A DNA stretch of 26,306 nucleotides from Chitinophagaceae bacterium (GTDB lineage Bacteria; Bacteroidota; Bacteroidia; Chitinophagales; Chitinophagaceae): assembly GCA_016786525.1 (NCBI GenBank), contig JAEUVW010000280.1, positions 1 to 26,306 on the forward strand, in the 5' to 3' direction. Both the position numbers and the translations under genes were made by a program. Under the pieces are notes generated by a model. It did no database searches. It saw only the letters and a program-made list of their open reading frames with translations, and had not been told where the DNA came from. Below, piece by piece: positions 1-7,269 of this stretch. Within the stretch, counting starts at the first letter, position 1, and the number at the start of each line of letters is the position of its first letter.

Positions 1-33
1 AGCCGATAGATTTTTGCTATTCAATAAAAAACA

Positions 34-70
34 AAGACCGCACGTTACTACAATGTGCGGTCTTATTTTT
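34..70 (+). terminator. Rho-independent terminator upstream of recX
   Basis: A perfect 10-bp inverted repeat (AAGACCGCAC at 34-43, GTGCGGTCTT at 55-64) extends inward by a G-T and two A-T pairs to leave a 5-nt loop. TTATTTTT follows on the plus strand. The left flank is A-rich, so it could also terminate minus-strand transcripts. It most likely ends a gene lying left of the window. Confidence 0.75.
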
Positions 71-89
71 GAGCAAACTAGAAAGGAAT

Positions 90-536
90 ATGGATTTGCG
101 TACGATGATCACCCGCTATTGCCAGTACCAGGACCGCTGCCAGAAGGAAGTGCGCAATAAGCTGTACGAAAGCGGAGCAAGGAAAGACGAGGTAGACGAA
201 CTGATGGTAGAGCTGATCGCACAAAAACTGCTGGACGAAGAACGCTACGCGCGCTCCTTTGCCCGCGGTAAATTCAGGATCAAAAACTGGGGGCGGCGCA
301 AGATCGTATATGAGCTGAAGCAAGACCAGATATCAGACTATTGCATCCGCAAAGCGCTGGAAGAAATAGACGAAGATGAGTACCTGGACACTCTTCGAAA
401 ACTGGCGGAAAAGAAAATGCCCGATATCCGGAAAGATACCAATGTCTTTACACGGCGGGCCAAACTGCAGCGTTACCTCACGCAAAAAGGCTATGAACAG
501 GAGTTTGTTGCCCGGATGTTACAGGAGTTTATTTAG
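90..536 (+). CDS. recX: Regulatory protein RecX
   Basis: RecX-family protein, a cytoplasmic modulator that binds RecA filaments and limits recombination and SOS activity. The 148-residue product has the usual RecX helical-repeat character: an N-terminal RYCQYQDRCQKEVRNKL segment, a LLDEERYARSFARGKFR segment in the middle and the ISDYCIRKALEEIDEDEY stretch after it, all typical of Bacteroidota RecX. The frame stays open to a TTG at 69, but that codon lies in the U-tract of the upstream terminator, so I chose the ATG at 90, which has a GAAAGG ribosome-binding-like sequence just before it. recA is not in the window. The gene is followed after about 50 bases by apaG, which has its own promoter-like sequence. 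Confidence 0.9.
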   Translation: MDLRTMITRYCQYQDRCQKEVRNKLYESGARKDEVDELMVELIAQKLLDEERYARSFARGKFRIKNWGRRKIVYELKQDQISDYCIRKALEEIDEDEYLDTLRKLAEKKMPDIRKDTNVFTRRAKLQRYLTQKGYEQEFVARMLQEFI

Positions 537-539
537 CAT

Positions 540-568
540 TTTGACAATAATTTTATTCCCTACATTTA
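540..568 (+). promoter_or_regulatory. Predicted promoter of apaG
   Basis: TTTG at 540-543, a 17-base spacer and TACATTTA at 561-568 resemble the Bacteroidota -33/-7 elements (TTG, then TAnnTTTG; last base of the -7 box mismatched). It lies between the recX stop and the apaG ATG, implying separate transcription of apaG. Confidence 0.45.
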
Positions 569-586
569 CAAAAACCCGGCAACCAT

Positions 587-973
587 ATGGTACATAAAGT
601 AACAAACGATGTGAATATAGTGGTTGAAACATTTTACCAACCTGCACAAAGCAAGCCCATTCATTCGGAATATCTTTTTGCCTACCGCATCACGATAGAG
701 AACCTGGGCAGCGTGCCCGTAAAGCTGATGCGCCGGCACTGGCACATTATAGACAGCAATGGCGATGTGCGTGAAGTGGAGGGAGAAGGCGTAGTAGGCC
801 AGCAACCGACTATAGCGCCGGGGGAAAGCTACCAGTACATCTCTTCCTGCAACCTGAGCAGCGATATGGGCAAAATGTACGGCACCTATACGATGGAAGA
901 CCTCTTCACCAAAAAAATGATGCTGGTGGGTATTCCTGAGTTTATGCTGATCGCCCCGTTCAAGAATAATTAG
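587..973 (+). CDS. apaG: ApaG domain protein
   Basis: ApaG-family protein of 128 residues, close to the family's usual ~125-130. ApaG (CorD in Salmonella) has been linked to cobalt resistance and magnesium efflux, but its biochemical role is not settled. The fold is a fibronectin-III-like beta sandwich. The diagnostic segments are visible: FAYRITIENLGSVPVKLMRRHW near residues 31-52, the glycine-rich GEGVVGQQPTIAPGESYQY near 66-84, and the closing GTYTME motif near 103-108. The gene starts at an ATG with no clear Shine-Dalgarno, which is normal in this phylum. It converges on the cysteine desulfurase gene. Confidence 0.9.
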   Translation: MVHKVTNDVNIVVETFYQPAQSKPIHSEYLFAYRITIENLGSVPVKLMRRHWHIIDSNGDVREVEGEGVVGQQPTIAPGESYQYISSCNLSSDMGKMYGTYTMEDLFTKKMMLVGIPEFMLIAPFKNN

Positions 974-1070
974 CACCTGGCCTATACAAAACACAATAGC
1001 GGTAAGTCTTTTCTGCAACAGGATGCTCAATACTTCCTTCCCCTGTGCTTACAGTCATCCCCGCGCAGGA

Positions 1071-1087
1071 GCCTGCCTGCGGCAGGC
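1071..1087. repeat. GC-rich palindrome in convergent intergenic region
   Basis: GCCTGCC-TGC-GGCAGGC forms a 7-bp perfect stem with a 3-nt loop between the ends of apaG and the cysteine desulfurase gene. A second smaller dyad, CCGGC...GCCGG, lies near 1184-1198. There is no U-tract, so this is not a classical terminator. The sequence resembles the CCTGCCGGCCGGCAGG palindrome at 21535-21550 and may belong to a dispersed repeat family. Confidence 0.45.
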
Positions 1088-1239
1088 AAAGGGATCTGCA
1101 GCCTGCCACAAAACGCTGCCTAGTTTTTGCAGAGAAACCTCATTCCCTCCCCGGCATCCAGCGGGTATGATGATGTCTAAAGCCGGCTGCCATGCCGGTA
1201 CAGGAGGGGTAATCGCTTTTGTGAACCATATTGATCTTC

Positions 1240-2373
1240 TTAGATCAGCTCTTTCAGCTTTTCGATCACACGGTCTACTTCTTCTTTGGTATTGTGTTTG
1301 CTGAACGAGAAACGGATGGGGATCATCTGCGCCGATTGCCCGTTGTACAGGGCTTTGATGACATGGCTGACTGATGTTGAGCCGCTGGAGCAGGCGCTGC
1401 CGCCACTGACACAGATGCCGGCCATATCCAAGTTAAACAGCAGCAATTCTGATTTTTCCGTTTTGGGGAAAGAGACATTCAGCACCGTGTACAGGCATTC
1501 CCCGAATGTATCGCCATTGGTAATGATCTGCGGGAAACTTGCTTTCAGCTGCTGGTGCATATAGGTTTTCAGGCCCATGATGTAGGCACTGTCCTGCTCA
1601 TGCTTGCTCATGGCCAGGTCCAGGGCTTTCGCAAAGCCTACGATACCATACATATTTTCCGTACCGGCACGCATATTGCGTTCCTGTGCGCCGCCGTTGA
1701 TCATCGGTTTGATCTGCATGCTGGCGTTCACATACAGCACGCCCACGCCTTTGGGCCCATGAAATTTGTGGCCTGCCGCACTGGCAAAATGCACTTTCAG
1801 CGCGGGCAGGTTCACGGGATAATGCCCGATGGTCTGCACCATATCGCAATGGAACACGGCACCGTACTTTTCGCACAACTCGCCAACAGCGGCTACATTC
1901 AGCAGGTTGCCGATCTCGTTGTTGGCATGCATCAGCGTTACCAGCGATTTTTCAGTATGCGTACTCAACAGCTTTTCCAGGTGCTCCAGGTCAATATGAC
2001 CGTTCTCTTTCAGGTTCACCAGGCTGAGCGGGATATTGCGCTCCCTGGCTACTTCTTCAGAACAGTGCATCGTAGCATGGTGCTCCAGGCAGGAGGTAAT
2101 AATGTGGTGGCAGCCCAGGTCACGTACGGCGGCATGAATGGCCGTATTGCTGCTCTCGGTACCGCCCGAGGTAAAGAAGATCTCACCCGGTGTGACGCCC
2201 AGTATCTTTGCGACCTGCTTGCGCGCATTCTCAATCGCCATTTTGGTTTCCCGGCCATAAGAATACACCGAAGACGGGTTGCCGAACTTCTCCGTGAGGT
2301 AGGGCATCATCGCTTCCAAAACTTCAGCATCCAAAGCTGTTGTCGCCGCATTGTCGAAATAAATCCTGGTCAT
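1240..2373 (-). CDS. Cysteine desulfurase (IscS/NifS family)
   Basis: PLP-dependent cysteine desulfurase that removes sulfur from L-cysteine as an enzyme-bound persulfide for Fe-S clusters, thiolated tRNA or cofactors. The 377-residue protein (starting at MTRIYFDNAATT) has the class V aminotransferase fold: substrate-binding YFDNAATT at the N-terminus, the EHHA histidine at 98, D177 and Q180 in the PLP pocket, the Schiff-base lysine K203 in AGHKFHGPKG, and the catalytic C328 in GGSACSSGS, the class I (IscS/NifS) loop. The frame runs 12 bases further to a TTG, but the ATG at 2373 has AGGAAA directly before it and matches the family N-terminus. No iscU, sufE or tRNA thiolase gene is adjacent, so the sulfur acceptor cannot be named. 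Confidence 0.93.
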   Translation of the reverse strand: MTRIYFDNAATTALDAEVLEAMMPYLTEKFGNPSSVYSYGRETKMAIENARKQVAKILGVTPGEIFFTSGGTESSNTAIHAAVRDLGCHHIITSCLEHHATMHCSEEVARERNIPLSLVNLKENGHIDLEHLEKLLSTHTEKSLVTLMHANNEIGNLLNVAAVGELCEKYGAVFHCDMVQTIGHYPVNLPALKVHFASAAGHKFHGPKGVGVLYVNASMQIKPMINGGAQERNMRAGTENMYGIVGFAKALDLAMSKHEQDSAYIMGLKTYMHQQLKASFPQIITNGDTFGECLYTVLNVSFPKTEKSELLLFNLDMAGICVSGGSACSSGSTSVSHVIKALYNGQSAQMIPIRFSFSKHNTKEEVDRVIEKLKELI

Positions 2374-2398
2374 TTTCCTGTACAATCAAATAAGAGCG

Positions 2399-2406
2399 CA
2401 AAGTTA
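2399..2406 (-). promoter_or_regulatory. -7 promoter element of cysteine desulfurase gene
   Basis: Read on the minus strand this is TAACTTTG, a full match to the Bacteroidota -7 consensus TAnnTTTG, 25 bases before the chosen ATG. No convincing -33 TTG was found at the expected distance. Confidence 0.45.
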
Positions 2407-2464
2407 AAGTTTTTTTAGTTCAGGAAGTACCGTTTTCACTATATGATGCTATAGGCCGAATGCT

Positions 2465-2472
2465 TAAATTTG
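2465..2472 (+). promoter_or_regulatory. -7 promoter element of the bestrophin gene
   Basis: TAAATTTG matches TAnnTTTG exactly, 19 bases before the GTG start. The -33 region is not convincing. Together with the element at 2399-2406 it forms a divergent promoter region. Confidence 0.45.
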
Positions 2473-2491
2473 CGCTAAACACCAATCTTCC

Positions 2492-3370
2492 GTGCAGATT
2501 TACAACAACAAAGCCTGGATTCAATCCCTGTTCCTGATCTCGAAGGCAGATACCGCCCGCAAACTGGCGCCGCTGATCCTGCTCATCGTCGTGTATTCGC
2601 TGCTCATTGCCTTCTGGGAGCTGGAATACCTGCACCTGGGCAACAACAGCTGGGTCAAGAACATCCCTACCCTGCACAGCCTGCTGGGCTTTGCGATCTC
2701 CATCCTGCTCGTCTTCCGGACCAACACGGCCTACGACCGCTGGTGGGAAGGTCGTAAGCTCTGGGGCGCCCTGGTGAACAACAGCCGCAACCTGTCCCTG
2801 AAGCTGAACGCCATGCTTCCCGAGCAGGATACGGAAACCCGCACTTTTTTCCGTAATACGATACCCCTGTACGCCAAAGTACTCAAAACACACCTCCAAT
2901 CAGAAAGTACCCGCCTGGCACTCGACGAAAAAGCACACCCCGAGCTGGGCAATATCGACACCGCCAAACATGTACCCAACCAGGTAGCCGGCCTGATCAC
3001 GCACAGGATCAACGGGCTATACAAGGAGGGTACGATCACGGGCGACCAGCTGATCGTACTGAACGGGGAAGTCTCCTCTTTTACCGACATCTGCGGGGCC
3101 TGCGAGCGGATCAAGAACACCCCGATCCCCCAATCGTACAGCGCTTTTATCAAGAAGTTCATCTTCTTTTACGTGATCACCCTGCCTTTCGGCTACGTGT
3201 TTACCCTGGGCTATTTTGTTGCCCCCATAGTAGGCTTTGTCTTCTACGTACTGGGCAGCCTGGAACTGGTAGCCGAAGAAATCGAAGACCCTTTCGGCTA
3301 CGACGACAATGACCTGCCGATGCAGAAGATCGCCTCCAATATCGACAAGCACATCCGGGAAATCATTTAA
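2492..3370 (+). CDS. Bestrophin-family ion channel (UPF0187)
   Basis: Membrane protein of the bestrophin/UPF0187 family, 292 residues, near the usual ~290-305 of bacterial bestrophins. Bacterial members form pentameric channels; the studied Klebsiella homologue conducts cations. Visible features are the N-terminal YNNKAW, a hydrophobic segment at about residues 25-42, the family signature RTNTAYDRWWEGRKLWGAL near 76-94 (the pore-lining neck is in the segment before it), a second hydrophobic pair around 223-258, and the conserved EIEDPFGYDDNDLP near the C-terminus. The start is a GTG, because no in-frame ATG occurs until well inside the conserved domain. The physiological ion is not known. mltG follows after 54 bases on the same strand. 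Confidence 0.88.
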   Translation: MQIYNNKAWIQSLFLISKADTARKLAPLILLIVVYSLLIAFWELEYLHLGNNSWVKNIPTLHSLLGFAISILLVFRTNTAYDRWWEGRKLWGALVNNSRNLSLKLNAMLPEQDTETRTFFRNTIPLYAKVLKTHLQSESTRLALDEKAHPELGNIDTAKHVPNQVAGLITHRINGLYKEGTITGDQLIVLNGEVSSFTDICGACERIKNTPIPQSYSAFIKKFIFFYVITLPFGYVFTLGYFVAPIVGFVFYVLGSLELVAEEIEDPFGYDDNDLPMQKIASNIDKHIREII

Positions 3371-3396
3371 TTTTTCCGGAAGTCCGCTTCTGCCCT

Positions 3397-3404
3397 TACC
3401 TTAG
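3397..3404 (+). promoter_or_regulatory. Possible -7 element of mltG
   Basis: TACCTTAG differs from TAnnTTTG at one position and lies 21 bases before the mltG ATG. No clear -33 box is seen, so read-through from the bestrophin gene is equally possible. Confidence 0.25.
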
Positions 3405-3424
3405 CAATACTCACTTTTTCTACA

Positions 3425-4462
3425 ATGGCGAAACGAAAATCGGGCCGTACACTGCTTGCCGTGCTCCTGGTACTGATCCTTGCCGCAGGCGGTGCCGGCG
3501 GTTTCTTTTATTACCGGAACTGGCTGCAACCCAATATCAACCACAGTGGAAAGCTATACATCCCTACCGGTGCTACTTACCAGCAGGTACTGGATTCCAT
3601 TGCCCCTTTCCTGGACAGCAAGAACAGCTTCGCCTGGCTGGCCGGGCAAAAAAAATACAGCGGCAGGATCAAGCCGGGGCGCTACACCCTGAACAAAGGA
3701 GAGAACAACAGCACCGTCATCAATCGCCTGCGCCTCGGCGCCCAGGACGAGATCGCGATCCGTATCGGCAACTACAGCAGCATTTTTGAACTGGCGGGTC
3801 GTGTAAGTCCTTTATTGGAAGCCGATTCCGCAAGCCTAGTGCAAGCCATAGCCGGTGCAGACTTTGCGGTGGGATATGATACTGCGGCTTTGATCTATTT
3901 CCTGTTTCCCGATACCTATAATTTTCACTGGACCATCAGCCCGGCAGAGTTTGTACGCAAGCTGAAAAGCCAGTTCGACGCGTACTGGACAGCAGAGAAA
4001 ACGGCTGAGGCCAATGCCCGCAACATGAATCCTTTACAGGTCACGACACTGGCCTCTATCGTGCAGCTGGAATCGTCGAAAGCGGATGAACAGCCCATGG
4101 TAGCGGGCTTGTACCTGAACCGCCTGAAAATCGGCATGAAGCTGGATGCCGACCCCACCGTGATCTTCGCCATGCGCAAAGCTGATGGCTTCAAAACAAA
4201 GATCCACCGGGTATACTACAAGAACCTGCTCATTGAATCGCCTTACAACACTTACCGCTACAAGGGCCTGCCCCCCAGCCCGATCTGTATGCCCAACAAG
4301 TCAGCCCTTGAAGCCGTGCTGCATCCTGCAGAACACGATTACCTGTACTTCGTGGCCGATGCCCAAAAGCCGGGCTATCATGTATATGCCCGCACCTTGC
4401 AGGAGCAGGAGATCAATGCGGACAAATACCGGAAATGGCTGAATGAGCACCAGGTAAAATAA
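3425..4462 (+). CDS. mltG: Endolytic murein transglycosylase MltG
   Basis: Inner-membrane lytic transglycosylase of the YceG family, which cleaves nascent peptidoglycan strands and is thought to set glycan chain length. The 345-residue protein has a short basic N-terminus, one transmembrane helix at about residues 9-29, a LysM-like region (about 43-105), then the catalytic domain. The active-site motif reads LASIVQLES. The glutamate at 216 aligns with the catalytic E218 of Escherichia coli MltG (SIVEKE), while the preceding glutamate of that motif is Gln214 here. Further family blocks are VAGLYLNRLKIGMKLDADPT (226-245), YNTYRYKGLPPSPI (274-287) and HPAEHDYLYFVAD (300-312). The ATG start gives the expected topology. 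Confidence 0.93.
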   Translation: MAKRKSGRTLLAVLLVLILAAGGAGGFFYYRNWLQPNINHSGKLYIPTGATYQQVLDSIAPFLDSKNSFAWLAGQKKYSGRIKPGRYTLNKGENNSTVINRLRLGAQDEIAIRIGNYSSIFELAGRVSPLLEADSASLVQAIAGADFAVGYDTAALIYFLFPDTYNFHWTISPAEFVRKLKSQFDAYWTAEKTAEANARNMNPLQVTTLASIVQLESSKADEQPMVAGLYLNRLKIGMKLDADPTVIFAMRKADGFKTKIHRVYYKNLLIESPYNTYRYKGLPPSPICMPNKSALEAVLHPAEHDYLYFVADAQKPGYHVYARTLQEQEINADKYRKWLNEHQVK

Positions 4463-4486
4463 ACTTCATCTTCAACAGCAAGCATT

Positions 4487-5962
4487 ATGAGCCGTACCTA
4501 TTCCAAAAGAGAATTCCTCAGGCTGATGGGTCTGGGCATTGCGTTTATGCCCTTTATCAGTTGCTTTGACGACGAGCCTTCTACGGACAAACCGAAAACA
4601 CCGGCTAAGGAACCAAAGCAAAAAGCGGGAACAGCAGTAACGGACCAGATCGCGGTTACAGAAGAGGACGTCTTGATGTTGAGCCGCAACGACGCTGCCT
4701 ATGCTTCATTCAATACCGCTTTCAACAAACGCATACAACATCTGCCGAAATACATTGCCGTCTGCAAAACGGAAAAGGGCGTTCAGTTCGCCCTTCAAAA
4801 AGCCGCGGCGGAACAATTGAAGGTGGCTGTCAAAAGCGGCGGGCACAGCTTTGAAGGCTTTTCTTCAAACGACAGAGGCATGGTCATCAATGTTTCCCTG
4901 ATGAAGCAAATCAGGCTGATCAGCGACAACGAGATCGAAATCCAACCCGGATGCCTGCTGCAGGACATACAGGCTTATCTTTTTCCGAAGAAAAAACTGC
5001 TGCCTTCCGGCTCCTGCGGTACCGTAGGGATTGCAGGCCTGGCCCTGGGTGGAGGTTACGGCTTTTTCAGCAGGAAGTTCGGCCTTACCTGCGACAGCCT
5101 GCTGCAATTGCGCCTGGTCGATGCATCAGGTACGATACGTGATACAAAAGATGACGAAACATTGCTCTGGGCCTGCAAAGGCGGTGGCAACGGCAACTTC
5201 GGCGCGGTCACTTCATTCCGCTTCCGCGTATATAATATGCCGCCAACATTCGACAGCTATGTACTGCGCTTCCGCAATATGACAGCCGAACGCTTTGCCA
5301 ACACTTTAAGCGCCTGGTTCGATGTCAGCAACACCTTGCCTGATGAGGCCTTTGGCGCTTATGTCCTGAATGGAAAAACCCTGACGGTACTGATCACTAC
5401 GTATAAAACCTACAGCGGTTTTGCTGAGACCATTGCCCCCATAGCTGATCTGGCCGACAGTAAAAGTGTAACATTGGCCGCCAGTCTACCGCAGGCGATG
5501 AAGCGCTATTACGGCCGCAAAGGGCCGATTTTTTTCAAAAACGCTTCCTGTGGCCTGTACCGGGATAAAGAAGATATCCTCGGCATCAAAGACGAGCTGT
5601 TTGCACAGGTAAGCGGTAATCCCGGTATCGTGTTCCAGGTGAATACCCTGGGCGGGAAGATCAATGACCCGGGCTTTGCAGCAGGCTCCTGCTACCCGCA
5701 CCGCCACCTGCCTTTCCTCGGCGAACTGCAGGCCTACTGGCAGCAGGAAAGCCAGGAAAGCAGGATGACCACGACTTTTGAAGCCATACAAACCTTGTTC
5801 CGCGACAGCGGCATCAAAGCGCATTACCGCAATTACCCGGACATCAATTTTAAGGACTGGGAAACGATGTACTACGGCGACCATTATGCACGTCTGCAGG
5901 AAGTAAAAAGGCAGTATGACCCGGAAGATCTGTTTCATTACCCGCAAAGCATCCGCTTATAG
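4487..5962 (+). CDS. Exported FAD-linked oxidase, BBE type, probable Tat lipoprotein
   Basis: FAD-dependent oxidase of the berberine-bridge/glucooligosaccharide oxidase group, 491 residues; the substrate cannot be told from the sequence. The N-terminus SKREFLRLMG is a Lys-Arg variant of the twin-arginine motif. The hydrophobic stretch then ends in FISC, so a lipid-anchored Cys26 is plausible. After a Lys/Pro/Thr linker (about 30-55) comes the FAD-binding domain. It keeps both flavin attachment sites of the bicovalent subgroup: His120 in SGGHSFEGF and Cys177 in GSCGTVGIAGLALGGGYG. The C-terminal BBE domain ends YYGDHYARLQEVKRQYDPEDLF. Export in the folded state fits a cofactor-loaded enzyme. 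It lies 24 bases after mltG on the same strand. Confidence 0.85.
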   Translation: MSRTYSKREFLRLMGLGIAFMPFISCFDDEPSTDKPKTPAKEPKQKAGTAVTDQIAVTEEDVLMLSRNDAAYASFNTAFNKRIQHLPKYIAVCKTEKGVQFALQKAAAEQLKVAVKSGGHSFEGFSSNDRGMVINVSLMKQIRLISDNEIEIQPGCLLQDIQAYLFPKKKLLPSGSCGTVGIAGLALGGGYGFFSRKFGLTCDSLLQLRLVDASGTIRDTKDDETLLWACKGGGNGNFGAVTSFRFRVYNMPPTFDSYVLRFRNMTAERFANTLSAWFDVSNTLPDEAFGAYVLNGKTLTVLITTYKTYSGFAETIAPIADLADSKSVTLAASLPQAMKRYYGRKGPIFFKNASCGLYRDKEDILGIKDELFAQVSGNPGIVFQVNTLGGKINDPGFAAGSCYPHRHLPFLGELQAYWQQESQESRMTTTFEAIQTLFRDSGIKAHYRNYPDINFKDWETMYYGDHYARLQEVKRQYDPEDLFHYPQSIRL

Positions 5963-6335
5963 CAATGGATAATGATTAATAAGGCGATGTGGCCATAACG
6001 TTGTCTAATCATCTGCTCGGGGCTGTCATGACCGATAAAAAGGCGACATGAGCTCAATTGAGAATTCCTCCTTGGTCATGTATCACAGATGCTCTTTGAC
6101 ATTTGCGACAGCATGGCTGACACGCTTATGGTAGTATATCATCATTGTATTTTTTTTTGCTGAGCCTTTGCAGCCGGGCGTCGGCCACGTTGTCTCTTTC
6201 TTTTTGGCCTTTTGTGTTAAGCCAGAAAGGACGCGTGGTGCAATTGACCATTCTCGCGCATAAATTCTGGAGACTAAAACTATATTTACGGATTCCTTAA
6301 TAATCTTGCGCGTTGCAATTGTAAAAAACTACAAC
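5963..6335. other. Gene-free region between FAD oxidase and the island
   Basis: No convincing gene is seen in these 373 bases. They contain a perfect 10-bp palindrome CTCAATTGAG at 6053-6062, enclosed by a distant inverted pair CATGACC (6027-6033) and GGTCATG (6074-6080), a T9 run near 6150-6159, and a diverged repeat at 6173-6252. No good terminator was found for the convergent genes on either side. Confidence 0.6.
6173..6252. repeat. Diverged direct repeat, copy 1 (left of orphan cassette)
   Basis: It shares its start (GCCGGGC) and a 24-bp core with the copy at 7097-7170. The cores here (6229-6252) and there (7147-7170) match at 21 of 24 positions, all three differences being transitions. 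The middle differs by small insertions. On the minus strand one frame reads KRPKRKRQRGRRPAAKAQQ, a basic fragment without a start or full domain, so this looks like a degenerate dispersed repeat. Confidence 0.6.
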
Positions 6336-6968
6336 TTAATCACTGGCATCACATTTCTGACGTCTTAACCAAGAATAATCAGATACAGGTATTGTTTGCA
6401 AAGGCACGAAGTTTGCTTGAAAATAAACCGCATCATTTTTCTCAGTTTGCTGCACTCCGTGTTTGCCTGTTCGCACTAATTTTTTTTCATCAATCTGCAC
6501 AATAGTTGTTCGGTTGACAATCTTATACCTTACTTCCCAAACGTTTACAGGCCTTATCAATGTTCCATATATGATGTTTCTTGTAACAATTGTATCATTC
6601 CTGATTTCGTACTTACCCCAGGCCGCTGTTTTATAAAACCAATCTTTTGAGCCATTATTAATAATTCGTTCTATTTCTGTGTAGACATCTTTAATTGTCT
6701 TAACATAAACAGCCCAACCACTAACACATAAGCCGTTCTCATAAAAAATAATTTTATATTGATTTGTGTCACTTACGGTTCCGGTATTTGATTCCGTATC
6801 TATAAAAGATAATACATAATACCCATCAATTTCAAGAAAGGACCTGATTGATGTTTTTTTTAGATTGCAACAATTTCCAAAATACTGCTTATACGCGCTT
6901 GGTATTTTTTGGGCAGAGCAGTAAGAGGCTATCGATAGTAAACAAACCAAGCAGATAAACTTTTTCAT
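6336..6968 (-). CDS. Exported protein, paralogue of the RHS-linked partner
   Basis: Unrecognised protein of 210 residues. MKKFICLVCLLSIASYCSAQK is a clear Sec signal peptide with probable cleavage after SAQ, so the protein should be periplasmic or surface-facing. The frame extends upstream to an ATG at 7019, but that would overlap the broken toxin tip and bury the signal peptide, so I chose the ATG at 6968. It resembles the 194-residue protein at 7270-7854: IDGYYVLSF against DNGYFIDTF, KDWFYKTAAWGKYEIRNDTI against KDFYGVSWGKFNVEKNII, and SDYSWLRRQK against SDKAWINSKQ near the end. Its place directly behind a type 23-like tip remnant, and the AT-rich composition, suggest a displaced partner or immunity gene. 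No known immunity family was recognised. Confidence 0.75.
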   Translation of the reverse strand: MKKFICLVCLLSIASYCSAQKIPSAYKQYFGNCCNLKKTSIRSFLEIDGYYVLSFIDTESNTGTVSDTNQYKIIFYENGLCVSGWAVYVKTIKDVYTEIERIINNGSKDWFYKTAAWGKYEIRNDTIVTRNIIYGTLIRPVNVWEVRYKIVNRTTIVQIDEKKLVRTGKHGVQQTEKNDAVYFQANFVPLQTIPVSDYSWLRRQKCDASD

Positions 6969-6978
6969 CTTACATTTT

Positions 6979-7077
6979 TTAGAATCCAAACAAACTATAC
7001 GGATTATTATATCCTCCATATAGATAAAGCCCTTTCTGAAATTGACTATAATCGAGGTAATAGTTTTGGTTTCCAGT
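6979..7077 (-). pseudogene. Remnant of an RHS/toxin type 23 C-terminal tip
   Basis: A minus-strand reading frame with no start codon ends in QKGLYLYGGYNNPYSLFGF and a TAA stop, 10 bases before the ATG of the following exported-protein gene. The ending resembles that of the intact RHS protein (KAYSYYGSYNHSYLNY). About 33 codons remain, with an in-frame TAA at 7078-7080 just upstream, so no complete protein can be made. It looks like the 3' end of an older, truncated toxin tip kept in place with its downstream partner gene. Confidence 0.6.
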
Positions 7078-7096
7078 TTAAACCCAGACTGAATAT

Positions 7097-7170
7097 GCCG
7101 GGCCTTCGCAGGCTATGTCGTCTCTATGGAGCCTTTGCAAAGCCAAGGACGCATGGCGCAATTGACTATT
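7097..7170. repeat. Diverged direct repeat, copy 2 (right of orphan cassette)
   Basis: Partner of the repeat at 6173-6252, in the same orientation. It begins GCCGGGCC and ends in the shared core GGACGCATGGCGCAATTGAC. It abuts the broken end of the toxin tip remnant, so this repeat marks the breakpoint of the orphan cassette. Confidence 0.6.
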
Positions 7171-7269
7171 TACGAAAGCACTTTTCAAAAAACCGAGGAT
7201 GTAATAGAATTTTGATTCCGATATTCATCGACCCAAATGCTCTTCACCCGAAGAGGGGAATGCTGGTAC

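Noticed and set aside
69..89. TTG at 69 as the recX start
   Set aside because: It lies in the U-tract of the upstream terminator, and the ATG at 90 has a purine-rich ribosome-binding-like sequence.
1232..1246. Terminator at the end of the cysteine desulfurase gene (GATCT-TCTT-AGATC)
   Set aside because: Stem of only 5 A/T-rich pairs overlapping the stop codon and no U-tract.
1555..2418. 287-residue plus-strand open frame opposite the cysteine desulfurase gene
   Set aside because: Antisense to a gene with all catalytic residues intact; no family features.
4061..4078. Loss of the MltG catalytic glutamate (SIVQLE instead of SIVEKE)
   Set aside because: Counting back from the C-terminus of Escherichia coli MltG as I remember it, the catalytic E218 is the second glutamate, which is kept here as E216; only the first position is Gln.
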